Shown here: piece after piece, positions 49,524 to 58,961 of the stretch
Layout of the letters: the number at the start of each line of letters is the position of its first letter
How positions within the stretch are numbered: the first letter of the stretch is position 1
NCBI GenBank assembly: GCA_029624815.1
Contig: JARSSH010000043.1
Span: forward strand, 18,137 to 82,136
Direction: 5' to 3'
DNA length: 64,000 nucleotides
Origin: Candidatus Competibacter sp.
Lineage (GTDB): Bacteria > Pseudomonadota > Gammaproteobacteria > Competibacterales > Competibacteraceae
The notes under the pieces: generated by a model
The model's database searches: none
What the model saw: the letters and a program-made list of their open reading frames with translations, nothing else
Told to the model about the DNA's origin: nothing
Program-made: the position numbers and the translations under genes

Positions 49524-50096
49524 ATGATAACGGCGATTGTGGCGCTGAGCGCCCTGGCGGGGATTTCGGGCCTGCTGCTGGGTTTTGCCGCCGTGCGCTT
49601 CAAGGTCGAAGGCGATCCCATCGTGGACAAGATCGACGCCATCCTGCCGCAGACCCAGTGCGGTCAATGTGGTTACGCCGGGTGTCGGCCCTATGCCGAG
49701 GCCATCGCCGCCGGCGATGCGGACATCAACCAGTGCCCGCCCGGCGGCGAGAACGGCATCGTCGCCTTGGCCGAGCTGTTGGGCCGCGACCCCAAGCCGC
49801 TCAATCCGGACAATGGGGTTGAGAAACCGAAAATGGTCGCGGTCATCGACGAGCAAAATTGCATCGGTTGCACCTTGTGTATCCAGGCTTGCCCGGTGGA
49901 CGCCATTCTCGGCGCGGCCAAGCACATGCATACGGTGATCGACCGGGAGTGCACCGGCTGCGAGCTGTGCCTGGCGCCGTGTCCCGTGGATTGCATCGAC
50001 ATGGTGCCGGTCGCGCAAACCATTACCAACTGGAAGTGGACCTATCCCGGCCCCGCCCCCGAAGTTCGCCGGCCCGCGGACCGGGCCGCCGCATGA
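49524..50096 (+). CDS. rnfB: Rnf complex ferredoxin subunit RnfB
   Basis: A 190-residue protein: N-terminal membrane anchor ([20 protein letters not shown]), a Fe-S motif [20 protein letters not shown], then two 4Fe-4S clusters ([16 protein letters not shown] and [16 protein letters not shown]). It accepts electrons from soluble ferredoxin. Four bases after rnfA; the stop overlaps rnfC (ATGA). Confidence 0.95.
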   Translation: MITAIVALSALAGISGLLLGFAAVRFKVEGDPIVDKIDAILPQTQCGQCGYAGCRPYAEAIAAGDADINQCPPGGENGIVALAELLGRDPKPLNPDNGVEKPKMVAVIDEQNCIGCTLCIQACPVDAILGAAKHMHTVIDRECTGCELCLAPCPVDCIDMVPVAQTITNWKWTYPGPAPEVRRPADRAAA

Positions 50097-51661
50097 GCGC
50101 GCTGTTTCCATTTCATGGCGGGCTCAAGACCGTCCGTCACAAGAGCGAGTCCAACCGGCGGCCGATCCTGGCCGGCCCCTTGCCTCACCAATTGACGGTG
50201 CCGCTGCGCCAGCATATCGGCGCCACCGCCAAGCCCTTGGTCCAGGTCGGCGACCGGGTGTTGAAAGGTCAAATGATCGGCCAGGCCGACGGCTATATCA
50301 GCGCCGCCGTGCACGCGCCGACCTCGGGTGTGGTGACAGCGGTGGAATCGCGGCCGGTGCCGCATCCCTCCGGTCTGCCCGATTTGTGCGTTGCCATCGA
50401 GACCGACGGCGAGGAGCGCTGGATCGAGCGGCAAGCGGTGGATTACCGCCGGCTGCATGCGAGCGAGGTGCGCGCCGTGCTGCGCAATGCCGGCGTGGTC
50501 GGACTGGGTGGCGCGGGTTTTCCCAGCGCGGTCAAGCTGAATCCAGGCGGCCATGACGGGCCACTGGACACCTTGATCCTGAACGGCGCCGAGTGCGAGC
50601 CCTGGATCACTTGCGATGACCGCTTGATGCGCGAGCGCGCGGCCGGGATCGTCGCCGGCCTGCACGTCATGGTGCATCTGCTGGAGCCGCGCGAGGTGTT
50701 GATCGGCATCGAGGACGACAAACCGGAAGCGGTCGCCGCCATGGTCGCCGCCTGCGCCGGAACCGGTTATCAGGTCCGGGTGGCGCCGACCCGTTATCCC
50801 AGCGGCAGCGTGAAACAACTTATCCAGTTGCTAACCGGCAAGGAAACTCCGGTCGACGGCTTGCCGGTCGATGTCGGCGTCCAGTGTTTCAACGTCGCCA
50901 CCGCCTACACCGTCCACCGCGCCATCGACTTTGGCGAGCCGGTGCTGTCCCGCATCGTGACCGTGACCGGTCAAGTGGCCCAGCCGGGCAACGTCGAGGT
51001 TTTGCTCGGCACGCCATTCTCGGCGCTGATCGAGTTGTGCGGCGGTTATCGAGAGGGGGTCGAACGCTTGATCATGGGCGGACCGATGATGGGGTTTGCC
51101 CTGCATGGCGACGACGTACCGGTAACCAAGGCCACCAACTGCATCCTGGCCGCTGGCGCCGGGGAGTTGACGCCCGAACAGCCCGCGATGCCCTGCATCC
51201 GTTGTGGCGCCTGCGTCGAGGTGTGTCCGGCCAAGCTGCTGCCGCAGCAGTTGTACTGGCACGCCCACGCCAAGGAATTCGACAAGGCCCAGGATTATCA
51301 CTTGTTCAGTTGCATCGAATGCGGTTGTTGCAGCGCCGTTTGCCCCAGTCATATTCCCCTGGTGCACTTCTACCGCTACGCCAAGAACGAAATCTGGGCG
51401 CAAGAGAAGGAGAAGCAAAAGGCCGAGTTGGCTCGACAGCGGCATCAGGCCCGGCTGGAGCGATTGGAACGCGAGCAAAAGGAGCGGGAAGCCAAGTTGC
51501 GCCAGAAAACGCCGCCCCGCCCCGCGCCGGCGGTCGATGCGGGTCAGTTGCCCATCGAGACGGCGGTCGCCCGCGCCAAACCGGGTCGGGTCGCCGTGTC
51601 GATGGACGAGCCTCAGCCATCGGTTGCGGTCAAGGCCGACGGCCCCGAGCGGGGCGGCTGA
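50093..51661 (+). CDS. rnfC: Rnf complex NADH-binding subunit RnfC
   Basis: A 522-residue peripheral subunit: [13 protein letters not shown] at the start, the FMN/NADH-binding [13 protein letters not shown] and [13 protein letters not shown], two 4Fe-4S motifs ([14 protein letters not shown] and [14 protein letters not shown]), then a charged coiled-coil tail (about 430-475, [15 protein letters not shown]). The tail is shorter than in E. coli RsxC and lacks its long repeats. Confidence 0.95.
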   Translation: MSALFPFHGGLKTVRHKSESNRRPILAGPLPHQLTVPLRQHIGATAKPLVQVGDRVLKGQMIGQADGYISAAVHAPTSGVVTAVESRPVPHPSGLPDLCVAIETDGEERWIERQAVDYRRLHASEVRAVLRNAGVVGLGGAGFPSAVKLNPGGHDGPLDTLILNGAECEPWITCDDRLMRERAAGIVAGLHVMVHLLEPREVLIGIEDDKPEAVAAMVAACAGTGYQVRVAPTRYPSGSVKQLIQLLTGKETPVDGLPVDVGVQCFNVATAYTVHRAIDFGEPVLSRIVTVTGQVAQPGNVEVLLGTPFSALIELCGGYREGVERLIMGGPMMGFALHGDDVPVTKATNCILAAGAGELTPEQPAMPCIRCGACVEVCPAKLLPQQLYWHAHAKEFDKAQDYHLFSCIECGCCSAVCPSHIPLVHFYRYAKNEIWAQEKEKQKAELARQRHQARLERLEREQKEREAKLRQKTPPRPAPAVDAGQLPIETAVARAKPGRVAVSMDEPQPSVAVKADGPERGG

Positions 51662-51667
51662 GCGGCG

Positions 51668-52699
51668 ATGCGCTTCAAGACCGCGACTTCTCCTCATATT
51701 CTGCGCGAAACCGGCGTCGGCCAAGTGATGCGCCGGGTGTTGTACGCGATGGCGCCCGGCGTGGCGGCGCTGGCCTGGTTTTTCGGCTGGGGCGTGCTGG
51801 TCAATCTGGCGATCGCCACCGGGGTGGCGCTGGCGGCGGAGACGTCGATGCTGGCGGCGCGGGGTAAGCCGCTGGCCGTGCATCTGGGCGACTTCAGCGC
51901 CGTGGTGACCGCCTGGCTGCTGGCGGTGGCGCTGCCGTCCCTGGCGCCGTGGTGGTTGACGGTCCTGGGTGTCTCCTTCGCCATCGTGGTCGCCAAGCAT
52001 CTCTACGGCGGCTTGGGCTATAACCCCTTCAATCCGGCCATGATCGGCTACGTGGTGCTGCTGATCTCGTTTCCGCGCGAGATGAGCGCCTGGCCGATTC
52101 CCCACGGGGTTGGGCAGGCGCATGCGCTGGGCTTGCCGGAGACCTTGGAGATCGTGTTCGGCGGCGCGGGGCGTCTCGTCCCGGACGGGTTGACCGGCGC
52201 GACGCCGCTCGATGTGTTGCGCACCCAACTGGGCCTGGGCCTGACCGTGACCGAGATCCGCAACAGCCCGGTGTTCGGGATCGTGTCCGGCAGCGGCTGG
52301 GAATGGGCGGCGCTGGGTTTTCTGGCCGGCGGGCTGTGGCTGGTCCAAACCCGCGCCGCCGACTGGCGGATTCCGGCCGGGATGCTGGGTGGGCTGGCGA
52401 CGATCGCCACCGTGTTCCATCTGATCGACCCGCAACGTTATGCGCCACCCTGGTTTCATCTCTGGAGCGGCGCGGCGATCTTCGGCGCCTTTTTTATCGC
52501 CACCGACCCGGTCACCGCCAGCACCACGCCGCGTGGCCGACTGATTTACGGGGCCGGGATCGGCGTGCTGGTCTACGTCATTCGGGCGTTCGGCGGTTAT
52601 CCCGACGGGGTGGCGTTTGCCGTGCTGCTGATGAACATTGCCGCGCCCACCATCGACCTGTATACCCAACCCCGGGTGTTTGGAGCGCGACGCGGATGA
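51668..52699 (+). CDS. rnfD: Rnf complex membrane subunit RnfD
   Basis: A 343-residue membrane protein: MRFKTATSPHI at the start, NPFNPAMIGYVVLLISFP, LTGATPLD with the threonine for covalent FMN near 172-179, and ATDPVTASTTPRGRLIYG near the C-terminus. Works with RnfG in the flavin relay. Starts six bases after rnfC. Confidence 0.95.
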   Translation: MRFKTATSPHILRETGVGQVMRRVLYAMAPGVAALAWFFGWGVLVNLAIATGVALAAETSMLAARGKPLAVHLGDFSAVVTAWLLAVALPSLAPWWLTVLGVSFAIVVAKHLYGGLGYNPFNPAMIGYVVLLISFPREMSAWPIPHGVGQAHALGLPETLEIVFGGAGRLVPDGLTGATPLDVLRTQLGLGLTVTEIRNSPVFGIVSGSGWEWAALGFLAGGLWLVQTRAADWRIPAGMLGGLATIATVFHLIDPQRYAPPWFHLWSGAAIFGAFFIATDPVTASTTPRGRLIYGAGIGVLVYVIRAFGGYPDGVAFAVLLMNIAAPTIDLYTQPRVFGARRG

Positions 52700-53355
52700 A
52701 AACCGTCGCGCGCCACATGGGGATCGCCGCCCTGATCCTGACCGGCTTCGCCGTGGTCGGCACCGGGCTGGTCGCCGTGACCCATAGCGGCACCAAGGAT
52801 ATCATCGCGGCGGCCAACCGGGCGGCGCTGGAAGCGAGCCTGAACCGGTTGGTGCCGGCCGAACGCTACGATAACCGCGCGATCGACGACCGGATCGAGG
52901 TGGTGGCGCCGGAGTGGCTGGGCACCGACCAACCGGTGACCGTCTACCGGGCGCGTCGCGGCGGCCAGCCGGTGGCGCTGTTCGCCACGCCGACCGCGCC
53001 GGATGGCTACGGCGGACCGATTCGATTGCTGATTGGCGTGTATGCCGACGGAACCCTGGCCGGGGTGCGGGTTCTGGCGCACAAGGAAACGCCCGGTCTG
53101 GGCGATCTCATCGACGAGCAACGCTCGCCGTGGATTCTGGCGTTTACCGGCCGTTCGCTGACCGATCCAGAACCGGCGAAATGGAAAGTCAAAAAGGATG
53201 GCGGCGCGTTCGATCAGTTCACCGGCGCGACCGTCACGCCGCGGGCGGTGGTCAAGGCCGCCTACAAATTCCTGGAGTACGTCCGGACCCACCGCGAGCA
53301 ACTGTTCGCCCCGGCGGTTGGCGCGAAGACGGTCGGCCAATCGTCTCACCCCTGA
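52696..53355 (+). CDS. rnfG: Rnf complex flavoprotein subunit RnfG
   Basis: A 219-residue protein with an N-terminal membrane helix ([18 protein letters not shown]), [15 protein letters not shown], and [16 protein letters not shown], where the threonine of (S/T)GAT is the covalent FMN site near 178. The ATG overlaps the rnfD stop (ATGA). Confidence 0.95.
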   Translation: MKTVARHMGIAALILTGFAVVGTGLVAVTHSGTKDIIAAANRAALEASLNRLVPAERYDNRAIDDRIEVVAPEWLGTDQPVTVYRARRGGQPVALFATPTAPDGYGGPIRLLIGVYADGTLAGVRVLAHKETPGLGDLIDEQRSPWILAFTGRSLTDPEPAKWKVKKDGGAFDQFTGATVTPRAVVKAAYKFLEYVRTHREQLFAPAVGAKTVGQSSHP

Positions 53356-53398
53356 AAGCATCGAGGGCGCGGGGGCGGACTGGGCGAGAGGAGCGAAC

Positions 53399-54088
53399 AT
53401 GAGCGAAACGAGTTATGGGAAGATTCTCAAGGATGGCATGTGGACCCAGAACACGGGTTTCGTGGCGCTGCTGGGCTTATGCCCACTGCTGGCGGTATCG
53501 AGCTCGGTGGTCAACGGCCTGGGACTCGGCCTGGCGACCACGCTGGTGCTGTTGACTTCCAACGTGGCGGTGTCGCTGATTCGCAATCTGGTGCGGCCGG
53601 AAGTGCGGATTCCGGTGTTCGTCATGGTGATCGCTTGCGTGGTGACCGCCGTGGAACTGGCGATGCACGCCTTTCTGCCGGGGCTCTATACGGTGCTGGG
53701 TATTTTCATCCCGCTGATCGTCACCAACTGTTGCGTGATCGGCCGCGCCGAGGCGTTCGCGTTCAAGAACGGCGTGGCGAAGGCGGCGGTGGATGGGATC
53801 GCCACCGGGTTGGGGTTTCTGCTGGCGTTGGTGCTGTTGGGCGCGCTGCGGGAGGCGGTGGGGCAGGGGACGCTGTTCGCTCGGGCCGATCTGCTGTTCG
53901 GGGAGTTCGGCAAGGGGCTGACCCTGCATCTGATCGACGATTATCGCGGTTTCCTGTTGGCGATTCTGCCGCCGGGGGCGTTCATCGGTCTGGGTTGCCT
54001 GATCGCCGTCAAGAATGTGCTCGATGCCCGCGCTAAGCGTCGGGCTGAGGTCAAGCCGGTGCATGTATTGCACGAAGCAGGTGCCTGA
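53399..54088 (+). CDS. rnfE: Rnf complex membrane subunit RnfE
   Basis: A 229-residue membrane protein homologous to Rnf[40 protein letters not shown], and [20 protein letters not shown]. It ends the operon; the start follows AGGAG. Many relatives have nth next; here a 2OG-oxygenase gene follows instead. Confidence 0.95.
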   Translation: MSETSYGKILKDGMWTQNTGFVALLGLCPLLAVSSSVVNGLGLGLATTLVLLTSNVAVSLIRNLVRPEVRIPVFVMVIACVVTAVELAMHAFLPGLYTVLGIFIPLIVTNCCVIGRAEAFAFKNGVAKAAVDGIATGLGFLLALVLLGALREAVGQGTLFARADLLFGEFGKGLTLHLIDDYRGFLLAILPPGAFIGLGCLIAVKNVLDARAKRRAEVKPVHVLHEAGA

Positions 54089-54239
54089 AGGGATCGGGAT
54101 GGGAACCCGTTCGCCGATACCTTCGCCTGAACCGGGTGCATTCATCGAAAGTTCACAGCGTCCGATTAGGGTGGCGGGTGGGCTCCGGCCTTGCGGTCGG
54201 GGTGGTCCGTTTTCCGTTCAACTCCATCGGATTGCCACC

Positions 54240-55043
54240 ATGCTTCAGGAAATTTTGTTGGTTCCCGCCGCCGGGGCGTTGGCCTTCACCGGCCTCAAGC
54301 TGCGCAAGCAGCGTCAATACCGTCAACTGCAAACTCGTCAGCACGACCTCGTCGCCCGTTATGGGGCCGGCCTGAATCTGCCCGAACGCTTGCCGGAAAC
54401 GCTACCCGATTTTCGGCGACGCATCGCGGTTCTCCTCCGGCCTTTGCCGGACACTTCATTCGGCATGTTGCGGGAATCCGCCTTGCGTCATGTCCGCACC
54501 GAGCGCGGCTATCTCCCCGCCCACAAGAAGGGCGGCACCGTCGCCTACGAAGAGCTACACCGCACCGCGCCGGAAATCGTCGCCTTCTATCAGTCGGACT
54601 ACCTGCGCCGGTTGTGCACGGCGGTAATCGGCGAACCGGTGGTTCCCACACCGCTCAACGATCAAAGTTCCTGTTCGCTGCTGTTTTACGACCGGCCGCG
54701 CGACCATATCGGCTGGCACTACGACTACAACTTCTATAACGGCCGTCATTTCACCGTGCTGCTGCCGTTGGTCAACCGCCATCTTGACGAGGATCGCTTG
54801 TCGTCGGCGCGGCTGGTGATTCGCCAAGACGAACGGGAAGTGGCCGTGCCCACCCCACCCAATATCCTGATCGTTTTCGAAGGCGCCAAGGTGTTTCACA
54901 AGGTCACTCGGCTGGAGAAGAACGAGCTGCGCATCCTGCTGAGCATGACTTTCTGCACCCAGCCGCGTGCTTCGCTGCTCAAGGGCGCGATCCGCCGATT
55001 CAAGGACATGGCCTATTTCGGCGTGCGCGCCTTGTGGAGTTGA
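54240..55043 (+). CDS. 2OG-Fe(II) oxygenase-like protein
   Basis: A 267-residue protein. The N-terminus has a hydrophobic start and a basic stretch (LKLRKQRQYRQLQTRQHD). The C-terminal half has the facial triad pattern: HYDYNFYNGRHFTVLLPL (His and Asp), VFHKVTRL (second His) and an arginine two to three turns on (ELRILLSM). This is typical of prolyl-hydroxylase-like 2-oxoglutarate dioxygenases. The substrate is unknown. 151 bases after rnfE on the same strand, with no sign of a functional link. Confidence 0.7.
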   Translation: MLQEILLVPAAGALAFTGLKLRKQRQYRQLQTRQHDLVARYGAGLNLPERLPETLPDFRRRIAVLLRPLPDTSFGMLRESALRHVRTERGYLPAHKKGGTVAYEELHRTAPEIVAFYQSDYLRRLCTAVIGEPVVPTPLNDQSSCSLLFYDRPRDHIGWHYDYNFYNGRHFTVLLPLVNRHLDEDRLSSARLVIRQDEREVAVPTPPNILIVFEGAKVFHKVTRLEKNELRILLSMTFCTQPRASLLKGAIRRFKDMAYFGVRALWS

Positions 55044-55197
55044 GTAAAGATTCGATTTTTTGCGCCTCGCCGGTGGCGATGCCCCATGCCCGATGGGCGC
55101 AACCGGAACAGCGGGCGCACAATCGGTGGGCGGCAGGTGGAGAAACGCGGGCACGGCGGCTATGTGTTCGGGATGCTGAGCGACACGGGAGCGTGCG

Positions 55198-55404
55198 ATG
55201 GTCAGCAGTTATCTGATTTGCGATTTGTGCGGGCGATTCGGGCCGCCGGCCGGTTTTCTAAGCCAGGACGGTCTGCGGCTCTGTTATCAATGTTGGTATC
55301 GGGAGCGGTTGGGCGGCGACCCATCCAGGGACGGCGAGCCGGAGCCGCCGGCGTCGGAGGCTCCCGATACCGCGCGGGAACCCGCCGCCGGTAAGAACGG
55401 CTAG
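55198..55404 (+). CDS. Small zinc-ribbon protein
   Basis: A 68-residue protein: LICDLCGRFG and LCYQCWYRE give two CxxC pairs 20 residues apart, a likely zinc site, followed by a Pro/Glu-rich disordered tail. The ATG at 55198 follows GGGAG. The composition and ribosome site favour a real gene; the function is unknown. Its last four bases overlap the converging EamA gene. Confidence 0.6.
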   Translation: MVSSYLICDLCGRFGPPAGFLSQDGLRLCYQCWYRERLGGDPSRDGEPEPPASEAPDTAREPAAGKNG

Positions 55405-56342
55405 CGGCGTTCGTCGTCCGCCAGCGTTGCGGAGGGCGCCGCCGGCTCGGTCGGCGTGGGCGCGGCCCTGCCCAGCCCCAGTTGCGACAGCAACATGCCG
55501 GCGAGCATCAGGCCGCAACCCAGCAACCCGCGGCCGGGCAATACTTCGTTCAACAGCAGCCAGCCGCCCAGTGCGGCGAACACGGTTTCCAGGCTGAGGA
55601 TAATGGCGGCATGGGACGGTGGGGCGTCGCGCTGGGCCACGACTTGCAGGGTATAGGCAATGCCGACCGAGAGCAGGCCACCGTATAGAATGGGTATGGC
55701 CGCGCCTTGAAGACCATGCAGGGTAATCGGCTCGATGGCCAGCGCCACGCCCAGGCTCAGCACACCGCAAACGGTGATTTGCAGGCAGGCCAGCAATACC
55801 GGTTCGATCCGCCCGGATAGCCAGCCGATCACCTGCACATGGCCCGCCCAGAAAAAAGCGCCGGCCAGCACCAGTCCGTCGCCTTCGGCCAGGGTCAGGC
55901 TGCCGGTCATGGTCAGCAAATACAATCCGACCACGGCCAGTCCCGCCCCGATCCAGGTGGTGGACGGGGTAGGGTGCCGCCACAACAGACCCAATAGCGG
56001 CACGATGACCACGTACAGACCGGTGATGAAACCGGCTTTACCGGCGGTGGTATGGACCAGGCCAAGCTGTTGCAGGGTAGCGCCCGCGAACAGAAACAAC
56101 CCGGCCAGCAGGCTGCCGGCGAGGATCGTCCGCCAATTTCGCGGCGAGGCCGGAGGGGTGGCGCCCGCGCGAATCGCTAGCAGAGGCAGGAGCGACAACG
56201 CGCCCAGCAGAAAACGCACCCCGTTATAGGTAAAGGGGCCAACATGGTCCATGCCGACCCGTTGGGCGACGAAGGCGAATCCCCAGATCAATGCCGTCAG
56301 TAGTAACAGGAACTCCGCCTTCAGACTCTTGAGATTCGACAT
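55401..56342 (-). CDS. EamA/DMT-family permease
   Basis: A 313-residue protein of ten hydrophobic segments in two EamA repeats: FLLLLTALIWGFAFVAQRVG at the start and SLETVFAALGGWLLLNEVLPG near the end, the standard DMT export signature. Such proteins export amino acids or other small metabolites; the substrate cannot be assigned. Single gene, converging with the zinc-ribbon gene. Confidence 0.85.
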   Translation of the reverse strand: MSNLKSLKAEFLLLLTALIWGFAFVAQRVGMDHVGPFTYNGVRFLLGALSLLPLLAIRAGATPPASPRNWRTILAGSLLAGLFLFAGATLQQLGLVHTTAGKAGFITGLYVVIVPLLGLLWRHPTPSTTWIGAGLAVVGLYLLTMTGSLTLAEGDGLVLAGAFFWAGHVQVIGWLSGRIEPVLLACLQITVCGVLSLGVALAIEPITLHGLQGAAIPILYGGLLSVGIAYTLQVVAQRDAPPSHAAIILSLETVFAALGGWLLLNEVLPGRGLLGCGLMLAGMLLSQLGLGRAAPTPTEPAAPSATLADDERR

Positions 56343-56417
56343 GTCGCTTTCCGTGTATTGGAACGGGCGGCATCATACCCGACCGGCGTGGTTTCGACAT
56401 GAGCCGCTGGGCGCGGC

Positions 56418-56445
56418 TTGCCCGGCGAGAGAAAACCCTTATAAT
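56418..56445 (+). promoter_or_regulatory. Promoter of the tRNA-Leu gene
   Basis: TTGCCC (56418-56423), 16 bases, TATAAT (56440-56445), 15 bases before the tRNA 5' end. The discriminator is C-rich (CACCC). Confidence 0.7.
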
Positions 56446-56460
56446 CACCCATCCCTCCCT

Positions 56461-56546
56461 GCCGGGGTGGCGGAATGGTAGACGCAGCGGACTCAAAATC
56501 CGCCGGTAGTGATACCGTGAGAGTTCGAGTCTCTCTCCCGGCACCA
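56461..56546 (+). tRNA. tRNA-Leu (anticodon CAA), CCA encoded
   Basis: 86 bases. Acceptor stem GCCGGGG pairs with TCCCGGC. The anticodon arm is GCGGA-CTCAAAA-TCCGC, so the anticodon is CAA, reading UUG. A long variable arm typical of leucine tRNA (about 56503-56520) and the T-loop GTTCGAGTC are present; CCA is encoded at 56544-56546. No direct repeat of its 3' end is seen nearby, so it has no visible integrated element. Confidence 0.93.
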
Positions 56547-56763
56547 TAAAAAAATCGCTTGAATCTGCTTCCCTGTTGGCCGCCGCCGTCGGCCACGATG
56601 TTGCCGCTGGCGGCGCTGACCGATCACGCCATGACCAACGACAAACCCTTGCGAAGGCCGATCGGGAAATACGTCCATCGGGAACCGGAGGCCATCGCCC
56701 CCGAGTGCGCGAAGGGCGGCATCTTCCTGGTGGAGACCACCGATCTCGATGCGTGCCGAACCA

Positions 56764-57492
56764 TCATTTGTGCGCCTCGTCGAGCCGCCGGCGCAGCCGA
56801 CCAGCCCAGTCGTCGAACGCGGCCTCGGCATAAGCCCAGGTGCTGTAGGCCTTGGTGTAGGACGAGAAGCCTTTCTCCACCGCCGAACCCACGCCCTGAC
56901 TCAGATCGACGTCGTATTTCTTGCCGATTTCCCGGTCCACGTAGGCCGCTAGCACTTGGTTAGTCCGGCTGTCGAGGAATTCGGCCTCGATGGCGGTTTG
57001 GCCGAGATAGGGCGTGCTACCGGTACCGCCGCCCGCCGCCAGATCCGCCACCGTGGCGTAGGGCACCACCAGAGTCACCACGCTCATTTCCGGCTTGGTG
57101 GGAACCAGGTCGGTGATGGCCACCCGCACCCGCAGCACGTCGGGGCCGGGTCGAGTCACGATGGGATAGGTCGGCTCCAGCGCCTTGACGATGGCCTGCT
57201 GGAAGTAATCGGTCAGCGCCTTCAACTGGGTGGGATCGATGCCCTTATAGTCGGCGTCGTCCTTGAGCCAGATCTGGATGCGATCCAGCATGATCTTGTC
57301 GTATTTTTTCCAGTCCACGCCGGACTTCAGATAAATCCGGGCGTCGGGATCCAGGGTGTCGGGTTCCAATTTGGCGTAATCGCTGAGGAAACCGGTGTTC
57401 ATGGACTCGGCGTCGCTGGTGGAGGTGCTGGCGCAGCCAGCGCTCAGAGCGCCGCACAGTAGGATGATGGAAAACAAAGGAAAATGACGCAT
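56764..57492 (-). CDS. DUF3313-family lipoprotein
   Basis: A 242-residue protein. The signal peptide ends LSAGC (lipobox, Cys20). The body fits DUF3313: GFLSDYAKLEPD, DRIQIWLKDDADYKGID, RVRVAITDLVPTKP, and AIEAEFLDSRTNQVLAAYVDR. Predicted to be attached to the outer membrane and to face the periplasm; no role is known. Downstream of a GC-rich hairpin and the OpgG-like gene on the same strand. Confidence 0.75.
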   Translation of the reverse strand: MRHFPLFSIILLCGALSAGCASTSTSDAESMNTGFLSDYAKLEPDTLDPDARIYLKSGVDWKKYDKIMLDRIQIWLKDDADYKGIDPTQLKALTDYFQQAIVKALEPTYPIVTRPGPDVLRVRVAITDLVPTKPEMSVVTLVVPYATVADLAAGGGTGSTPYLGQTAIEAEFLDSRTNQVLAAYVDREIGKKYDVDLSQGVGSAVEKGFSSYTKAYSTWAYAEAAFDDWAGRLRRRLDEAHK

Positions 57493-57546
57493 GGTTGTTT
57501 TGCTCGTGTTGTTTTATTGGAGAGGAGACGCCGCCAGGAACCGTTG

Positions 57547-57579
57547 CCCGCGGCGGGGCGGTTGCGAAGCCGCCGCGGG
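57547..57579. repeat. Long perfect inverted repeat between two minus-strand genes
   Basis: CCCGCGGCGG (57547-57556) and CCGCCGCGGG (57570-57579), 10-bp arms around 13 bases. The inner part can also pair as GGCGG/CCGCC. No T-run follows on either strand, so it is better read as an mRNA-stabilising or REP-type hairpin than a terminator. Confidence 0.55.
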
Positions 57580-57596
57580 TTTCCGGACGGGCGCGG

Positions 57597-58880
57597 TTAG
57601 CGGTAAGCGGTCAGCGTGTAGGAAAACACAATGCCCTCCTCAACCGAGGCCGGCGGATCCATGTCCCGGTTGAAGCGCACGAACGCCGCGATGTTGTCGG
57701 CGCCTTCGTAAGCGGTGTACGACTGCCACAGTCCCACGGTGTAGGGCAGGCTGCTCTGGATATCCGAGACCAGCAGCGATGTCCGATTGGCGTAATCGAC
57801 CGACTCGTAGCGGCGATAGTGGCCGGCGTTCCGGTCCGACTGGATCAGGGCGAAATCGGTCGCCGCACCGAAGTCGGCCGCCAGCGGCGGTTCGGTCGGG
57901 CGGGTCGGAACGGCGAGCGCCTGCCGCCGCTGCGTCCCGTCCGCGTACCACGCGACGAAGGTGTCGGCGTCGTGCGCTTCGTCCTCCGGGTCGTCCGGGG
58001 TGGCGTTTTCGTCCTTCCAGAACATCGAACTCAGGCCCAGCGGTCCCAGGCTCGGCTCGCTGGCTACCCGCAGCGGCAGGCGCGGAAAAATCTTCATGGT
58101 GATTCGCAGGCTGCTGGCGTCGCCCGGTTGCAGGGTGGCCGCGAACGCCGTCGTAAAAGCTTCGCACTCCGCCAGACCCAGCAGCCGGAATGCCTGGTCG
58201 TTGATTTTCATCAAGTACAGCTTGCGGAGTTTGACGAAATCCTCGGTCGGCTCGCCCACGTTGCGCACGCCGAGCCGAAACGAAGTGCCGAATTCCAGCG
58301 GCGAGAAACCGGTTAGCCGACCATACCCGTTGCCGCCCAGATGGAGCATCTGCGGCCAGCGCTCCGCGCCGCGCTGACGAACGCCGATATCGACCGCGCT
58401 GAGATAGCGGGCTCCGGCGGGAACGACGTCCGGCAGCGCCGGTTGAATGTCGGGATGGCGGTAGTTGAAGTCCGCCGGGCGGTAAACGACTGGCGCCTGA
58501 CCGCCCAGTTCGGGTTGGCGCAGCCGCAGGTCGAGGGGATCTTTCTCGAAATTGCCGCGCGGGCTGGCCCGCAGCCACCAGACGTTATCGTCGTAAAAGG
58601 GCTTCCCCATCAGCTTTCCGTATTCGACGAAATCGAGCCCGAGTGGATCGTCGCCCTCGGGGGGGTCGAATTCCACCAGAGGCGCGGGGATTTGCGGATC
58701 CCAGGGTGCTTGGGAACGCTCGAAGGCTTCCCGCGTCAGCATCGCGAAGGCGCCGGCCGCAACGGCGTCCGCGCAAAAAAACGCCAGCAGCGACAACAGG
58801 CCCGGGATGAAGAAGCGCGGGTAGGAAACGGCCCGCCGGGACGTATTGGCGAATCGGAGGTGTTCCAGTACGGTGCTCAT
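57597..58880 (-). CDS. Divergent periplasmic glucan biosynthesis (OpgG/MdoG)-like protein
   Basis: A 427-residue protein with an N-terminal signal/anchor (FFIPGLLSLLAFFCADAVAAGAF). Features recalling OpgG: a segment near GLSSMFWKDENATPDD (OpgG has 'LTSMFW.gEN' followed by a charged stretch with the HDSDG-like EAHDADTF here), a preceding beta-rich part with LQPGDASSLRITMKIFPRLP, and a C-terminus FSYTLTAYR like 'FSYRL'. It is about 80 residues shorter than OpgG and weakly conserved elsewhere. OpgG makes osmoregulated periplasmic glucans, usually with the OpgH membrane glucosyltransferase, absent here. I rate this as a family-level guess. Confidence 0.5.
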   Translation of the reverse strand: MSTVLEHLRFANTSRRAVSYPRFFIPGLLSLLAFFCADAVAAGAFAMLTREAFERSQAPWDPQIPAPLVEFDPPEGDDPLGLDFVEYGKLMGKPFYDDNVWWLRASPRGNFEKDPLDLRLRQPELGGQAPVVYRPADFNYRHPDIQPALPDVVPAGARYLSAVDIGVRQRGAERWPQMLHLGGNGYGRLTGFSPLEFGTSFRLGVRNVGEPTEDFVKLRKLYLMKINDQAFRLLGLAECEAFTTAFAATLQPGDASSLRITMKIFPRLPLRVASEPSLGPLGLSSMFWKDENATPDDPEDEAHDADTFVAWYADGTQRRQALAVPTRPTEPPLAADFGAATDFALIQSDRNAGHYRRYESVDYANRTSLLVSDIQSSLPYTVGLWQSYTAYEGADNIAAFVRFNRDMDPPASVEEGIVFSYTLTAYR

Positions 58881-58961
58881 GGCGGCCTGATGCTCCTGAA
58901 GGTGAATCCCTGTCGTCATCAAGACACCAACGCCCTGAATCCCGCCTGAATATCCAAAAAG

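Noticed and set aside
50831..52669. 612-codon minus-strand open frame antisense to rnfC/rnfD
   Set aside because: Gln/Arg/His-rich shadow frame without motifs.
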